Shown: positions 44,445 to 60,050, numbered from the stretch's first letter. The stretch: 64,000 nt of DNA from Ptychodera flava (GCF_041260155.1 NC_091947.1:33056032-33120031), one strand, 5' to 3'. Notes: generated from the sequence alone by a model not told the origin. Numbers and translations are program-made.

Positions 44445-47400
44445 AGTTTACATTACCAATTTACCTTTTGTAAATAGTTTTGACAAAAAAAAATTGATTT
44501 TTTTTTCCACAGATAATGAAACAATCAGATATTTTGCGGTTTTCACCAGACATGAAAATACTTTGCAGTAGTTTTTGTGTTCTCTTTTAAGTGTCATATA
44601 AAGCATATCATGCATATTACAAATTATTCTTGAATAGTCCTTCCCTTTCCATTACACCGTGACCTTTAATTGTGTCAAATAGGTCCACCCTGTTGGTCAA
44701 ACCAATCTTTCCTTTTAGCATGTGTATAGATTGACCTAAGTTCAGTAAGACAGGTTATACATCATCATCTTACCTAAATGGATCCTTTTATCTCTTTTCA
44801 AAACAACCGTGTGAATGAAAGTAAAGAGGGGAGGTGAAAGATGTCAGATATATAATTAAACCGACTGAAATGAAAACTAGGGAATAATACTCTGACAGGA
44901 TGAAAGAGCGCCCTCACATGTCCATGCAATACTCACTGGGTAAAACTGGTGTTTTGTTAGATCTGTGCTGTGATGCAGTCTCTAGAGTGTACAAGTATTA
45001 TAAATTCTGTTTTAAAGAGGCAATAGTTGTAAGCTGTCGATGGCTAAATGTATGATATGCATGGTCTCTCTGATGACTTTCGAAATCATAACTTAACATG
45101 TCGTTAGAATTCAGGTGTAAATTTGTATGTCTGTGATATTCAACTATCATTTACCAATTGGTATCAGTGAAGCTATGGCATTTATAATCCAAGTTTGCCT
45201 TGCAAAGATTGTAACGATACCCTATTCTATAAATTGTGGGCATGTGTCTTTGTCAACTCCTGGATATAATGAAGTACAAACTTTGACAATGGTAACAACT
45301 AGTTGAGGAAATGTTACAACAATAGCCAGTGAAAATGTTTTGTATGTCGCATGTAAAGAGAATACATGCAAATATCATGGATTGGTGTGTGTTTCATGTT
45401 TGTTTACATTTACTCCTTGTTCAATTCCACTGTGTAATATCATCATTACCAAAGTTTGTCATTCTGGTCCAGAAATCAAAACTCATCTCTGAACATTCAT
45501 GACACATAGTATTGTTTTCAATCCCAACAAAATGTATCATTATTTTGGTCGCGTTTCATCAGTCTGTGTAACTGATCTGCATCATTCGCCTCAGTGTTTA
45601 AATGTTGGATAGAAGCACTATGTAAAACATGTACGTTTTCGTAAACAGAAAAATAAACGATCTTTCAGTAACCTTAGCATATGTAGTATGTACTTGAAAC
45701 TCAACATTGAAATGCATAGTTGGCTTCTACACTCAAACAAACAAAACTTTGGAAATAAACACCCATATAAATCTGAAATGTACACAAGTGATGAGTAGTT
45801 AGCAAGCCGTATTGATGAGCAATACACCAAGGGAGCAGGACTGCACACATGTTTTCTTTCTTTTTTCTTTGTTGATAATTTACTATCATGTATAGAATGT
45901 AAACAGACAGACAGACACCTGCCCACAACCTCTATCCACTCTCATTAATGACAGAGTTACATGTAGCACACATTCAAAAAGGTATTAATTACAAGCTTGG
46001 TTTCCTCAAGACTCTCTCACAGCCCCTCCTTGGCTATGCATTGTGACTGTCCTTCAGCAAGTAACACTTACTGTAGCCTTCAAAGTTTCATGAAACAATG
46101 TAATGGCTCTCTTGGCCACACTAAAGGGCAGAGCAAATTAAGGGATATATGAAAGCGTAGGTTTTACATGTGGCCCTACAACGTCACTGCTCCTGGGAAA
46201 ATCTTTCTTCATTTGAATATGTCATTTGTTTTGAAACATAGTAACCATTTGAGGCTAGACTTTTCAGCAACTTACCAGAATTACCTCATATCTAGCAGTT
46301 TGGACCTAAACAGTTTGAACTGGGGTATGGTACCTTAAGGAAGCATATTTCAACAAAATCCAATGCTGTATGTCGCCCGTCATTCAAAACTCTCAACATG
46401 AATGGCTGCATGCTTAGAGTTGATGAATAATGAACCACACAAAGCTGAGCCTACCAATCATTTGAATTAGAAGAAGAAATTGAATGATAACTCAATTGTC
46501 ATGTAGAATAAGCAAAGTTTCATCTGTTTAATCTGGTGTTTTCAATATCAGTGGGTAAAACATTACTGTATAGTTTGCCTTTGTAAATAATGTGTTTTGT
46601 GATGTAGAAATGATGTTCAAGTCTCTGACACTGTACAAGTAAGTGTTATTTGTATGAATTATCTATCAAAACTTCATATGAAATTATAGGTTCAAAGAGG
46701 CAGGGTCTATTTTTTATCCATTTTTCAAATTAAAGGCAGTGATGCCGGCGAGTTGTTTTTTCTGTACCGGGTAATTTGTTCAAACATTAGGCATGACTGC
46801 AAATATTACACTTTATATTTCCAGCCACAAGTTAATTGCATGTCTTGTACATATTTCTAATAATACATTTAGTATTAATAAATCAATCTTAAACCAATAT
46901 ACAAACACTGAGACAAATGTGTTGTATGTATATTAAGTATTCAAACAGAAAATCTGAGTTGTATGCCATGATGTGTGTGTGTTGCAAACTGCTCATTTTC
47001 CAACCTGTATGTTGTTGTTACTATGTTGTTGTTACTATGATTTAAAGTGCTCATTTTTGTCACAATATGATCATGTAACTCAAGTCAACCAGATTTTGTT
47101 GCAAATATTATCACCAGCATCGTAAATGGAATATACTTCCATTACAAGTGAATTTTCCATCGTGAGTTTGGCATCACTCATTACACACACTGCAAAACCA
47201 TTGTTTTACAACAAGATAGTTCAGATATTTTTAGCAGACACTGTATCATCTTCAGGATTGTACCACATCAACGGGTAATGCAACAAAGCTTTGCAACAAA
47301 AATCTCACCATAATCACAGCCACATTTGAAATATTTTATTCTCATCGGCATATATTATACATTACTGTCAAAAACACAACATATATTCATATATACAATC

Positions 47401-50086
47401 ATACACATATATTATCCACAACACACAGTAATGTCCTACGTGGCCTGTAAATGTTACATTACATCTCACCACATGTCAAAAATAATAATAATACAATATT
47501 TACAATTACAACACTTGTTCTCAGAATTAGGCACCATTAAAGTTCAATGTGCAAGAACTAGTAAATTATGTTGTGCCAGTAGGAGAGATATGCTTCAAGT
47601 CATGGAGACAAAAAACAATAAACAGAGTTTAATTGCATCATTTGAAGCAGATGATGGTCTATAAAAAATGGAAAATGAGACTGGAAGCAAAGTATTAACC
47701 ATTGAATACATGATAAAAGAAACGGCTGGTCAGTACGTAAGTACAGAGTCAATAAGATAATATGCTGAAAGGACATTGAACTCAGACTTGAAGGGGTTGG
47801 TCTGTCGTCATATTGCTGCATGGTACAAAAGTTCCCCTCTAACACAATTAGGCTACCATTCCTCATTGCTAAACATCAATCATTTTGTTCTGTCTTATTG
47901 ACACAATGAGAACTGAATAGCATTTCAATGTTTGGAATGGTTGCAGTACAGCATAGAAAGAAAGTTGAAAGGATAAAGAGGCGATATTAATTTCTGTTAT
48001 GTTCATTGCACAAGTACAGTGTCATCGATAAAACATATTTCATGGATATAATCAAAGATTTTTTAAATAATGCACTTTATTCTTTCCAGGATATTTTCCA
48101 AAGCCTCTCCCATATTTTTACATCACTACCTCTAACACTTTTGCCACTACTTACAGTGTAAGTATTCACCGTGAACTCTGTAATTCCAATCCCAGAATGC
48201 ACCAGGATGGATCACCAGGAATCCTCTGATCTGAAAGATTCTTATTGTTATATTAAGTCATTGTTTCACCATGTCAACTGAATGTCAGCCCATGCCCTGA
48301 ATAGAGTTAAATAAACCACATTTTTGTATTACCAATGGCTTTAAAAGGTAGTGCTGATAAGTTTGCAGACTGTTTGACGACTGTCCGGCACTTCCAGACA
48401 ATTCAAACATTATATTCTCATGTTGATTGATATGATTATTTGATAGAGTTCAGCTGCTACACCGTTCACTGCTATATCCATAACACCGACTTTTTTGATG
48501 GTGTTCTTCCACTGGTTGAAATCATGGAAATACCAGTCCTACTTGTGAAAGGACTGATAAACATAGTCCAGGAACTCACAAAACTCACAGAGTTGGCAAG
48601 TCTTTACAGGATTTTACATACTTATCATTGTTTTATATGTGTGTGTAGGTGAAAACATAAGTTCCTCTCTAATTTCATACATTTCTGCTCTCTCCTCCAA
48701 TTGTTTGGTTGAGGCTAAAAAAATATGGAATTGTTTCCCATTATAGCTGTATCAATCTAGACCAGCATTTGTTTTTGCATGTATACTTTTAAAAATTAAA
48801 TTAATGCAAATGAGTGCACAATGCGCAATAGTTTTGGAAAAGTCCATGTCAGTCAGATTGCACACATACACACTGTAATGTTCTGACTAGTGAACTTATT
48901 GATGTAATCTTACTGTATGTCACAATTACTTTTGTATTCATACATTCCTGTTCTACGTTTTCGCCTTGGTCATCGGATCTTGTGGGCAAACAAAGTCGCA
49001 GCAAAGCAACGATAAACATATTCCCCTCATGTTGCTATGGGAACTAATGAGTGTCACAGTCCTAATAAAAAACTTCAGATGTCAGTATTGGACAGACAGA
49101 TTGTCATATATCAATGGCACATATTGTGTTGTGATTGGGCGTAGAATGGATGGCAGAATAGCCAATGTCTAATGTAGTGTAATTAATGCTGTAAAGCATG
49201 GACGGAAAACAAATGATAGTTCACAGTGTTGTAAGAATGTATTCAGATTTGACTGAAAACAATTGATAAAACATAATCAATGAAGCTGAGATGTAAACTC
49301 ATGGACGGGACACTAAATGATTCCAACACGTGGGTACTTTTACCCTGTATGTTAAAGTTTAATCACAGGCTGCTAAAGAAAACGTTTGGGGGAAGTGAAA
49401 AAGAGGGATTCTGTACAAAAAAAACTGCATTTATGCCTAGCAGATGTTCAAAAACAGAGAATGTTCACCATACAACTTTGGCAATGGATAAAGAGTAAAA
49501 TATCATCACTAGACAAACACACATGAGCTTAATGTTGTCAGCATTTCTACTGACCCGGGAAAAAACTTTGAGTATTGTATGAAAACTATTTAAGTGCGTA
49601 AATTCTTTGGAAGTTTTTCTCACCATGTATTCCACTTTTTACAAAACTGGTAAATGTTTCGTGTAATTTCTATGTTCTGTTCTTGATACAGTTCATTTTC
49701 TTCACTTACTGTTAACAATTCTTTCATTGACAATATCACAATAAGCAATACAAATAGTAAACTTTGAATACAGTATATAAATAAAAAATCTAGTCATGAA
49801 AAAATTTCTTCAGTGTTAAGCTTTCAACTGTTACATAGTTCAAAACAGTTGTACCCGTACAGTATCTCAATTGCAATTAAGAAAACACTACAGATGTTTT
49901 CTTTGATATCAGACATATTGTTTCATACCTTATCAAAGGGAGAATACTTGAGCATTAAAATGGTATTGTCTTTTGTAACAATTTTTAAATATTATTTTTA
50001 ATACCAGTGGTCAGTATTCGACCTGGAATTATTTATGGATCACGCAACATTGATAAAAACATGATTGATTTTTTTTTGCCGATGTT
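44445..50086. other. CHMP3 3' flank and intergenic region
   Basis: 5.6 kb between the convergent CHMP3 and guanylyl cyclase genes. It should hold the CHMP3 3' UTR. AATAAA occurs several times, for example near 45649 and 46868; none can be chosen. No exon with a family pattern was seen. Open frames at 45618-45928, 47326-47866 and 49280-49498 look like chance. Confidence 0.4.
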
Positions 50087-50092
50087 TTTATT
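50087..50092 (-). terminator. Candidate polyadenylation signal of the guanylyl cyclase
   Basis: AATAAA on the minus strand, about 410 bases past the stop at 50499. Confidence 0.4.
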
Positions 50093-50498
50093 TTGATGAT
50101 GCAAGGAATTTAAAGTTTCTAATATCGAACGTACGTCATAGGGACTCTTGTAATCTGAGCTAGGGAGTACATACGGTTTCAACACCAAGTGAGCATTCTG
50201 CCTAGTATAGAGTAGTGGCACAAGCCTTGGTTCTTGTGGACTCCCTAGAAAAAGTATCAGAATGATAATGCACTTTTGGAGTGCCTTCCTTTGGAATAGA
50301 AAATTTGTGAAACTTTTGATTGTGAGGCTCACACCCGAAAGACAACCTTTCTTTTCCAATTACACATTATATTTCCATGATTTCAGGGTCAAATATTGAC
50401 TGTTGGCATCAAGATAAGATGTACAGTAAAATAAAATCTTACAAAAAGACAATGCTGCTTTAACAAATTACTCTGATGAGGACTCTGGTCATATTTGG

Positions 50499-53400
50499 TC
50501 ATGAATTTGAAAATGAGAAATGTTGTCTTGGTAACCCCTTGTCAGATGTATGGTTTCCACTAACACTGGGTCTAGGCGTGTCCATGGGCCCTATACTGAC
50601 ATCCTTGGGAGTCACTTCACCCGACTGGATGCTGGATCTCTTGCTGGCGAATCCACCGCCTTTCAAGTTCTGCCGATTCCGGAACCCAGAGGCACTGGTT
50701 ATCCTGTCAATTTCTTCGGCAAGCTCGGTGACTTCTTCCTCGGTCAGGTCAGTTTGTCCTGGAACCTTGGTGGCAGGAGGTGAGAGTACGCTATCACCGC
50801 TAATGTCACTGTATGGATTAGTATCAGTAGAGCTGTCAACATTGTAAGGATGGAAGACAGAGATCAAACTGACATGAGAGAGACAAAGATTTGTAGAGGA
50901 TAGAGGAATTGAGGATACAGACAACACAGACATTTTACACTGAAATCTTTACATCAAGTTATATTTTTAGTAATTGATATGTTTAAGAAATTTATTTATT
51001 TGCTTGGATAACTTTCAATATCTCAATTATATCTCAATTTGTACAATTCCTTGGATTAATATCATAGCTTACTTGAATTATTAACATGTTATTTAGATTT
51101 AATGGGGGTTTTAGTTTCCATTACAGAAATATTGTGAGTCGTGAGCGTTCTGCAGCAAAGTTCACAAAACACAATAATTCTTTTGATATGTGACAGCAAA
51201 AGCTCTGACTACTTGGCAGTCCAAATCATGACATTTCATTTCACTTAATGTGTAATGCTTGCGATAAGCACAGCTTGAATGGAATTACCCAGTAATTAAC
51301 AAATTTCTCAGAATTTTCAGCAGATTATACATAACGTTAACACATTATTGACAAGTGTAGATTTGTTTGTTGAATTTCCTGATGTGCTGTCATATACTCT
51401 CAAATCCTCTTTGAGTAATTTTACTAGACTCTTCAGTCGTAAAAGCATTTTAAAATTCATTACCTTTCTGATGAATAGAATCCATTATGACTGACAGGGA
51501 ATTTTTAATATTTTAGTTTTGGCTTTATTGGGCAACTAAGTTTTGTTTTTTATTGTTTTTTTGTCAACCAAACATTAATATTACTGTGGTTTATACTCTG
51601 ACTTATCCAATGAACTGTACAAACCTTTACAAAACCAGCAAAGATGATGTTGATTCAATATTTTTTTATGACATTATTATATTATATCATTTTCAGAGTC
51701 CAAATATTATTAGTATTAATATCTCACTGAAAGCTTCACCTTACAAAAAACTTAGTGAATCAATCAGCTATGGTATGGGAACGTGTATTCCTTTCATCTG
51801 CTCTATTTCAGAGTGTAATCAGATACTGTGCGGGGAAAAGTTTGGAATTTGGAACAAAAAGAGGACTGATGATATTGCACGGCATCTGAAATGTGAGAGT
51901 TAGGGAGATGAAGTAGGGTGTGTGACACTCTGCATGCCATGATCTGATGGAATACACAAATGCAACATTTCAATGATGTTATCGGTATGATTAGCGTGTA
52001 AGCTGACGTGATTATGTGCAGATTAATACCAGACAGCCGCTGTGAATGCTTGTACCACAACCCGAATAAATATCATTAAACGCGCAAGCCTTATATCTAC
52101 AGAGCTCTAATATTACATGTTGACATTGTCTTTAATGTTACTTTAAATCGGCACTGGGTATGGCCAGCTGTTGGGCCTATAAAGTGCACTCCTGCCCCAC
52201 GTCATTAAGTGTACCGGTAGAGTATTATGACGCTATATGTCACGATGAATGCCGACAGAAACTTGTACAAGATGCCTATATTGCCCTAATTTTTTTATAA
52301 AAGCTTCATCAAGGATCTGGTTTACATCAAACCTAAGGCCTTAAACTGCAGGTGCTGATGATGTCACAATTTGTGCATGTTTTCATTCTCCAGTCATTCA
52401 GAAAATGTCAAATTCTTACTTGTTTATCAAATGAACTTAATTTGGTGTTAAAAAAAGGAGAGAATTATGAATATGTGTTGTTGAATATAAAGAATTGACT
52501 GTCATCAGTTTATATATACAAGAAGTATTTCTAAATTCATTGTTGAAGACAAAAAGGCCAAAGTTGTTTTATTAAATTTTCTCAAACCATGATTTTTGAA
52601 ACTACTTTCAGATGAAAAAAGATGGCAGTCACTATGACATGTATAATTTTTGTCAATCAGATGTAATTCAAGGACAAGGGTTTTAAAACTGTAGCTATCA
52701 GTACATTATGTAAAGGCCTAGTTACTGTAAGTTTTGACAATTTCTTTCAAAACTTTATTGTATGTGTCAGCAACACTTTCTCTGTCTTTACTCTACACAG
52801 AATGTTGAAACATCTAGAGCTCAGCTTGTCAGCATTGACTGTGTATGGTGTATGTGTCTGTCCTGCCTTGTAAGTTTTGATAATCAAATTCAGGTCCAGA
52901 CTTGAATTCAGTTGTCAACAATAACAATGCATGTCAAACACTGACACTCTGCACTGACGAACCAAATACTGGGTATTTCAAAATGCTGTAGGAAATGGGC
53001 CTAGGAACTGCTGTTGATACATGGTCTTTAAGTATTGAAAAATACTGTCAACAGTTACTGTAGTCAAATACTCAGCTTATCAAGGGTTGAGCAAATTCAA
53101 CAGTACAAGGTTGTCTACTGCAAATTTTTTTAACCATACCAGTGAATTTGCCAGTCCATTGCTACAGCACACCAGTGAATACAGTGGAGGTGTCTGATAA
53201 AATTGTATAATGTACATTTGAGCAAAATGGACCATGATATTGGACTATGTCATCTGCCAATCTGATGCACCACTGCACCGACTAGACTTTTTCTTTGACT
53301 CAAGAATATGTCATATATTGCATGTATCAGTATAGCGCTAACTTCTAGAACATTCTGTAATTGATGTAAATAAAAGTGTTCAACAATGTAAACAAGTCCA

Positions 53401-56400
53401 AGGCCAAAGCAAGGAGCATGTAGAACTGAATGGATTTGATCAACCCTTGACCTACATTAGGTTTCAAGAACAAAAAGAACAAAAATGTCTACTTGTTTGA
53501 AACAAAATTATACGAAAAATGCTGATTTGCAATTAAAGTTCCTACTCACAACTTCTTCTCAGGTGTACCATACTGTGAGTTGTTGTTCTCCTTGTCTGGC
53601 TCATCCTGTTTCCCTAGCAACCAGTGTGTTATCATGTCTCCCTTTCCCTAAGTTGCAAAACAAAATATCCAATTTCAAATATCAATTTGAAAATTGAAAA
53701 ATATAATCAAACTCTAACAACATGAGGTAAACTTAGATTAATTGTTAGAATACATGTGCACCTTGATTTTTTTTTACCACATGTAAAGCAGCTTCCAAAT
53801 ACTGCCTGACAAAATTTCACAGACATATTGAAATGTCATAAGGCAAAGTTCTTTTAGATCTTCTGTATTTGATATTTTCTTGAAAATTCTTCCAAAAATT
53901 TAAAAACATTTCATAAATTTTGCTATTCGATAATCACTGTCTGCGTCAAAACTGTCATGAAACGTGCAGATACCAAACTTCATTTGGAGAAGAATTCCGG
54001 ATACAAGATATTTGTACTTTGTTTAAAGTTCAAGGGTCTACATTGACTGCACCCTTAGTCTTATGACCACTTGAATCTGTTGTTTAACCATAGATATTTT
54101 GCCATAACAACGCTTGCAAGCTTTCCATGTTTGTTCAGTCAATGCAATGAGAATTTGAGACAGTAAACTTAGTGGAAACAAAATCCCTGTTGTAAACTTT
54201 GTTGAGCTCAAACCCCTGGTAGTAATAGAGAAATCGTCAAAAATCCTTTTCTCTGATGCTCAGGAGATATAGGGAAATCTGACACTCGTTTTTGTAATGA
54301 TACTGCTAACTTGTTCTGTCATACGAATGAACATTTGGCTGTCTTGGGCAAAAAGGATGAATCATGGCCCAGTGAGAACCTGGTGACAAATAAATCTTTC
54401 AGAAAATTTGATTTATCAGGTGCACTCAATTGCCACCGGCACAGATGAAATTTTGTCACAGAATATAATAGGGTTGTAGAAAAAATGGTGGGAGAAGTGT
54501 TGAAAGATATATAGTACTAACCAACTATGTCATATCTTTATAAGAAATATAAGTTGACTTACAATTGCAGTTTCTGATTACCCAATTTTTTATGCAGATT
54601 CAGAAATGGAAATGTCCTTTTACAAACACAGAATTAATTTCAAGTCTTATACTCATCCAAATCAAATTACATTTTTGAAAGAAACGTGACATGCTTGTAC
54701 GTATATGGGATCATACATCACAGATGGTAATTTATTTGAAGAGACTTTTTCCTGAGGAAAGATGACATTTTAAAACAAGTAACCTGTATGTAAATAGACA
54801 TAATATACACAAATAATTTATTCCTATTTTACCATTTACTGACAATTATTTGATGTTCATGATGTGTAGTTTTTGTGAACTGTACAGATCTGATATGTAA
54901 CAGAATTAAGCGTATCCTAGGTACAAGTTCTAACATTTACTAATCTCTTATTTCACCTAGCTGACAGAAAATTCTCATTTTTTATCATGCAGAATACCAA
55001 AAATGTTTGACTTCACAAGAATCATACTCTGATTTGTCATTTTGTCATCTGCATTTGGTTGATATCGCAGTGTCATGTACTCTGATATTTCACACTCTTC
55101 AATTATTTTAAAAGTGATGACAGGCAGCTCAAAACTGAAAAGTTCCAAACTTTTGCTCAGGATTTGCTAAAACAATTTCAAAATATTTTTTTTTCATATC
55201 TACAACAAACATCAAGTCTCAGTGCAATTTTTTTGATATGAGAAAAGAATCCAATATCCTTAATTTTGCCAAATCTTTGAAATTGAAAATGCAACCAATT
55301 TCTCTGTGTTAGCTCCACGGAAAAATATTAATTTTCTAATTTCTTAAAAATTAAAAATGTGAAAAGCTTATTTTCACCATGTTTCAAAATTCCTCAATAC
55401 AAGCACTAGAGTATAAACGAATCATGTTTTGAAAATAAAAAATCTTGTTTCTGCAGGGCATTCTGTTTTAAAACTCTTAAGGTAGAATGCGCCTTGGAGA
55501 CCGTCAGATATTCAAACTCTCAAACTTTCACAAATTTTTTTTGATCTACCACTTGTGAGGGTTCGCTTTAAAGCTCTTGGTGTAAGAAAACTTTTCACCA
55601 TCTTAGATTTTTGAAAATCGTAAATATTATTTTCCCACTAGAATTAACACAGGAATGGCAGGCATTTTGAATTTCAAATATCAGTAAATCTTGGGTAATT
55701 TGTTTCCCTAGTACCAAAAGTTGCAAGGTGACCCCCGATTTTTATTCTTGATTTTGAAAGAGAACGTTTGAAATATTTCTTGAGGAAAATTTGAGCAAAA
55801 ATTTAGGTCTGTCACTTTTGAGGGGCATACTACCTTCAACACTTGACTTGATGACAATGTAGCTGTTCTTGTATTGTCAGTGATGCATACAAAGCCTCAT
55901 AGAAGTTGGCAAGGGGAAAATTGAGAACAGTATCAAGTCACACATCAGTTTCTTCCTTTATTTACCTTGATATTAAGCTTTCCTCTGCATTGAGTGATGT
56001 AGCCTCCTAACTCATCCAAAATAGTCTTTGTTGTGTTGTTTATGTGTATCTTTAGTGGTTCACCATGGGATTCCATTCTGGACGCTGTGTTGACAGCATC
56101 ACCAAACAAACAGTACCTTGGCATTGTCAAACCCACCACACCTGCAGCAACTGGCCCTGTCCATGATGAACAACAGAACACAGAGAACAGATACAACACA
56201 ATTGATTCAATATCAAATATTTTTATCTGCAAAGCTGAAGACAGCAGTTTAAGCATATTTAATGATGTTAATTTTAAGTTTCATGACACTCTCCGAAATG
56301 GACATAGATAATGAGTAATGACCAATAATCAACCAAAGTGTTGTTTTAAGATAACTTGTAAAGTAAGTTTAAAAATAGTTGCAGATAGTCTTGATAAGGT

Positions 56401-57828
56401 ACTGGTCATCTTTGTATAAACATAGATGATGGTGTAATGCATGACAGGATAAATATGTATCTAAAAATGTTTTTGTCCATCAGTTGAAAAATATAAACTT
56501 TCTAATTGGACTATGAAAGTATTTCTCATCATTCATTACGCTTGATCTGGTCAGTAAATGAGAAAAAAGTTTTACATGTAATACGTGAATACATTTTCAC
56601 TTCTACAAAAACACCAATCAGTTCATTGATCAAAATGATCATGTGATACTGAAGAATATTGAGTAGAAACACTGTTGAAACTTGGTGATAAACACTACTA
56701 TCTAAAATCAAATATAGCTGTCAACTACTAATAGGTGTTGAACAACCAAATTGTCAAACAATCAAATATTGTATTAGCTTAGTGAGTTCAAAGCCTTTTT
56801 TTCTGGCATTTAGCGTTACACTTTGTCCAAATCATGGCCATATTCCATGACACGCCTAAACAATGGATCTGCATAACGGAACAAGAGTATTTTGTCACCC
56901 TAGCCTTATCAGGACAGAGTCCGGTGGAGTTCATTTCAGATAACAGGTTCAAAACAGCCTCATCAATCTGCTTTACTAAAACATACAAGTTCTGACTTGG
57001 TGTCAAATAGATGACAGCAGAGTTCATAAATAAGTCAGCGCCCACACTTCAAAGTGAATTTCATCAAGACCAGTTGGTCCACCTGACTTCAACCTGACGG
57101 CTGACTGATATTTACTTCTGAATTTTCAAGTATACATGTATGCAGATTGAATCAAGCTGCGATCTAGATTTCCCAGCATCAAGGTCAAGTTGATGATTAG
57201 ACCACCTTGTGACTCAATGATGGGCTAGTACACTTGAATCAAAGATGATAACAATTTTGTTTTTATTTTGTGCTATGACAAACTTACCTGAATTAATACC
57301 TATTCTGACTTGAAGTTTATCTTTAGGTCTGTGCCTGATGGTGAAATGTCGGACACCATCAAGAATGGATAATGCCATGTTTGCAATTTCTCCAGCATGC
57401 CTGTTTCCATTTCTCTCTGGAAGACCCGATACAACCATATATGCGTCCCCTATAGTCTCAATCTGAAAGACATACATTCATACTTTCACTAAGGCTTTCA
57501 AAATTACCTATCAGGGTTATCATTCTAAAACCTGTTTTGTAATTTATTTGAATGTCTTAGACAGATATGTTTAAATGACACAGAGTAGAGTAAATTTTAC
57601 AAAGAATACTAAACAGGTTCAGGTCATAAAACCATACACTGTACATGTTTGAATTTTCAGCACTATTTGTAATTTTGATAGATTCTTGTCCCACAGTACA
57701 TTTCAGCTCCATCTTTAATACCGCAAAGCATTTGACAGCTCATAAGCAGATGGTATCCTGATGAAGATTACAAATTTTGCTGAAGAGGTATAGACAAACA
57801 CTGATACACATACTGAAGTGCCCAAATA

Positions 57829-57861
<33 letters not shown>

Positions 57862-60050
57862 GTACATTGTTATTTAAATAGCTTTAACCAAAAGTGCACA
57901 CCAAAGTTACTGACCTTGTACACACCAAAGTGGCTGATGATGTCATCAAAACATATATACAGATCATTTAGAAAATCAACAACATCCATGGGTGTACTTG
58001 CTGCAGACAACGTAGTGAAACCAACTATATCACTGAAGTAAATTGTAACTTGTTCATAATATTCTCCGACCACTGGGCTTCCTCTTTTCAATTGCTCGGC
58101 AACAGGTCTGTGTAAATGAAATGTTTATCAGGGTCTAAAGTGACTGAGTGTAATGAGAAACATTGGATTCAGGTGATTTGAAACATCTCTTACTGATGAC
58201 AAAGGATGCTGCATCTCATGCATTGATTATTTGGTCACTGTGTTGCAAATTCCTCTGATGCATGACAATTCTATCAGACATTCTCTTGTTTCTGTTTAAA
58301 ACACTGTGTACATTGGTATTTGACAGGTGTGCCTTGGACGTCGTCTGATCAAACTATTGACCTTTTTCCTTCAGATAATGTGAACAGCTCTTGTCCCTTG
58401 TGAATTATGATGAAAAGATATAGGCAGATAGTTGTACTTTTAGACAACTACTCCATTGTTGACAATTTAAATTATACTCTTCCACTCTAATGAATGACTT
58501 ATTCTGCCAAGTCAACATTACGAAATCTACAGTTTATCTCCATAATACAAGACTAATCTGTTTTAAATGGGCATGAGGAAACAGAGTGTCAACAAACAAT
58601 TCTGTTCAGACAGGGAGACTCTACAAGTTGCGTCTGTTTCCAGAGGACAGTTAATTACACTAGCTTATCACCAGGGCTACTGACTGTATATCATAACCCT
58701 GTGTTTCAGACCCCACACACTGGATTACCTGTGATCGCTGAGTCACTTGTCATGTAATCAATGTATTATATCACTCCTAACAATAATTTACCCTCTGTCC
58801 AAAGCACAGTGGGCAATTCATTTCATCAAAGTGACACTGTACAAAATACTTCATGATAATTTACAAGGTCACCTGTTTGCTTTATTATATGTTTCCGAAG
58901 GACATTCTCTAAACTAACATTCATACCAATATGGTGAGATTCCCACTGTGCTATGTGATCCTATTCCTGCTGGGATATGTACAGTCTCAACACTAAAAGC
59001 TGTTTTCTGTCAACTTTTCATGACATGAAGATTGCATATCACAACGAGGCTTATATTAACTATATTTGCCACGGACTGTGGCATTTCCTTTTTCTTGCAA
59101 TGAAAGACTACATGTGATGTTAGTCACCCAGTCATTTACATATGGACTTAAATCCAACTGTATGAGCAGTGTATTTTATACACACCTGAATATTTCAGTG
59201 AAGAAAAAGAACTCAATCTTGCAAAACTATTTTTATTTCCTGTTTAGTGTAATTTAAACTTGGTCAAAGTTTCTATATCACTGCTATTGTTGAGCAATCT
59301 CTATTTGTTTGTTGATATATTTATTTTCTACTTCAGGTACAAATACAGGAAAACATTTTGCACACTTTCAACAGAACATAGTATTTGAAAACTTTCCTCA
59401 GTAGTGAACATTGTAAAAAGTTACACTGAGTGTATTCCGTTTCAGACATGGAATTAACAATAAATTTTAAAATCTGAAATGCCAAATTTAATTAAATCTG
59501 GCATTACACACATTCAGTCACCATAGCAATGATGCATTGATGAGGGTCAAGGGTCAAATTTTGCACCAAAAGTAATATCATTAGCTTGAGGGACCTGACT
59601 GTCCATTAGTTTGAATTCATTGATGCAGACACATCCTCAAGAGTAACCCCCTACATACAGACATCAACAAAATGACAGGGCAGTACGATCATGAAAATTG
59701 AGCAGCTGGGTGAATTACGGTGTTTTTTCTGATTTTGACTTATGTTTTATCAGTAGTCCTACACACTTACATTGGTTTCATCATTGAATGTATTCTGCTG
59801 GCATTGCTACAAATCGAAATCAAATCGAACCTTTACTGAAAGAGTCAAGAAACCATTACAACTCCACTAAAGGCTAGGTCTGGTCTACATGAAATAAACC
59901 AATACTTACGCTGGCAGCATCCTGTAAAGTAGTTGGTCTGTTTTTCTTTTCTCCTCCACCAGCTGTGAAGTACGCTCTGCTACAATGCTTTCCAAGTTTT
60001 CCGTGTACTTCTCCAACATCAGCACCATGTTATCCATTAAACCTCTCTTC
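50499..60050 (-). CDS. Receptor-type guanylyl cyclase, 3' six exons (5' part outside window)
   Basis: Exons in transcription order: 59910-60050, 57915-58107, 57288-57462, 55966-56156, 53550-53647, 50499-50832. Phases 2, 0, 1, 0, 2 join cleanly. First comes the dimerisation helix ([27 protein letters not shown] as separate heptads, then LLYRMLPA). The class III cyclase domain follows: FSDIVGFTT with the metal Asp, [34 protein letters not shown] and [17 protein letters not shown]. The Glu of ETIGD and Cys of RYCLF are the guanine-selecting residues, so the product is cGMP. The helix and KRGSPVV mark the membrane receptor (natriuretic peptide/retinal type) class. [12 protein letters not shown] ends the domain, then comes a tail of about 130 residues rich in Ser, Pro and Glu. 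Receptor, membrane and kinase-homology exons are not visible up to 64000 and must lie further right. Confidence 0.93.
55481..55838. mobile_element. TTAA-flanked MITE, copy 2
   Basis: Starts AAGGTAGAATGCGCC and ends GGGGCATACTACCTT, an inverted pair with few mismatches. Matches copy 1 at 27679-28043 over its whole length. It lies in the guanylyl cyclase intron between the 55966-56156 and 53550-53647 exons. Confidence 0.8.
57832..57860. repeat. (CA)n microsatellite
   Basis: About 14 CA dinucleotides, some 55 bases from the exon at 57915-58107, in the intron after it on the coding strand. Confidence 0.92.
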
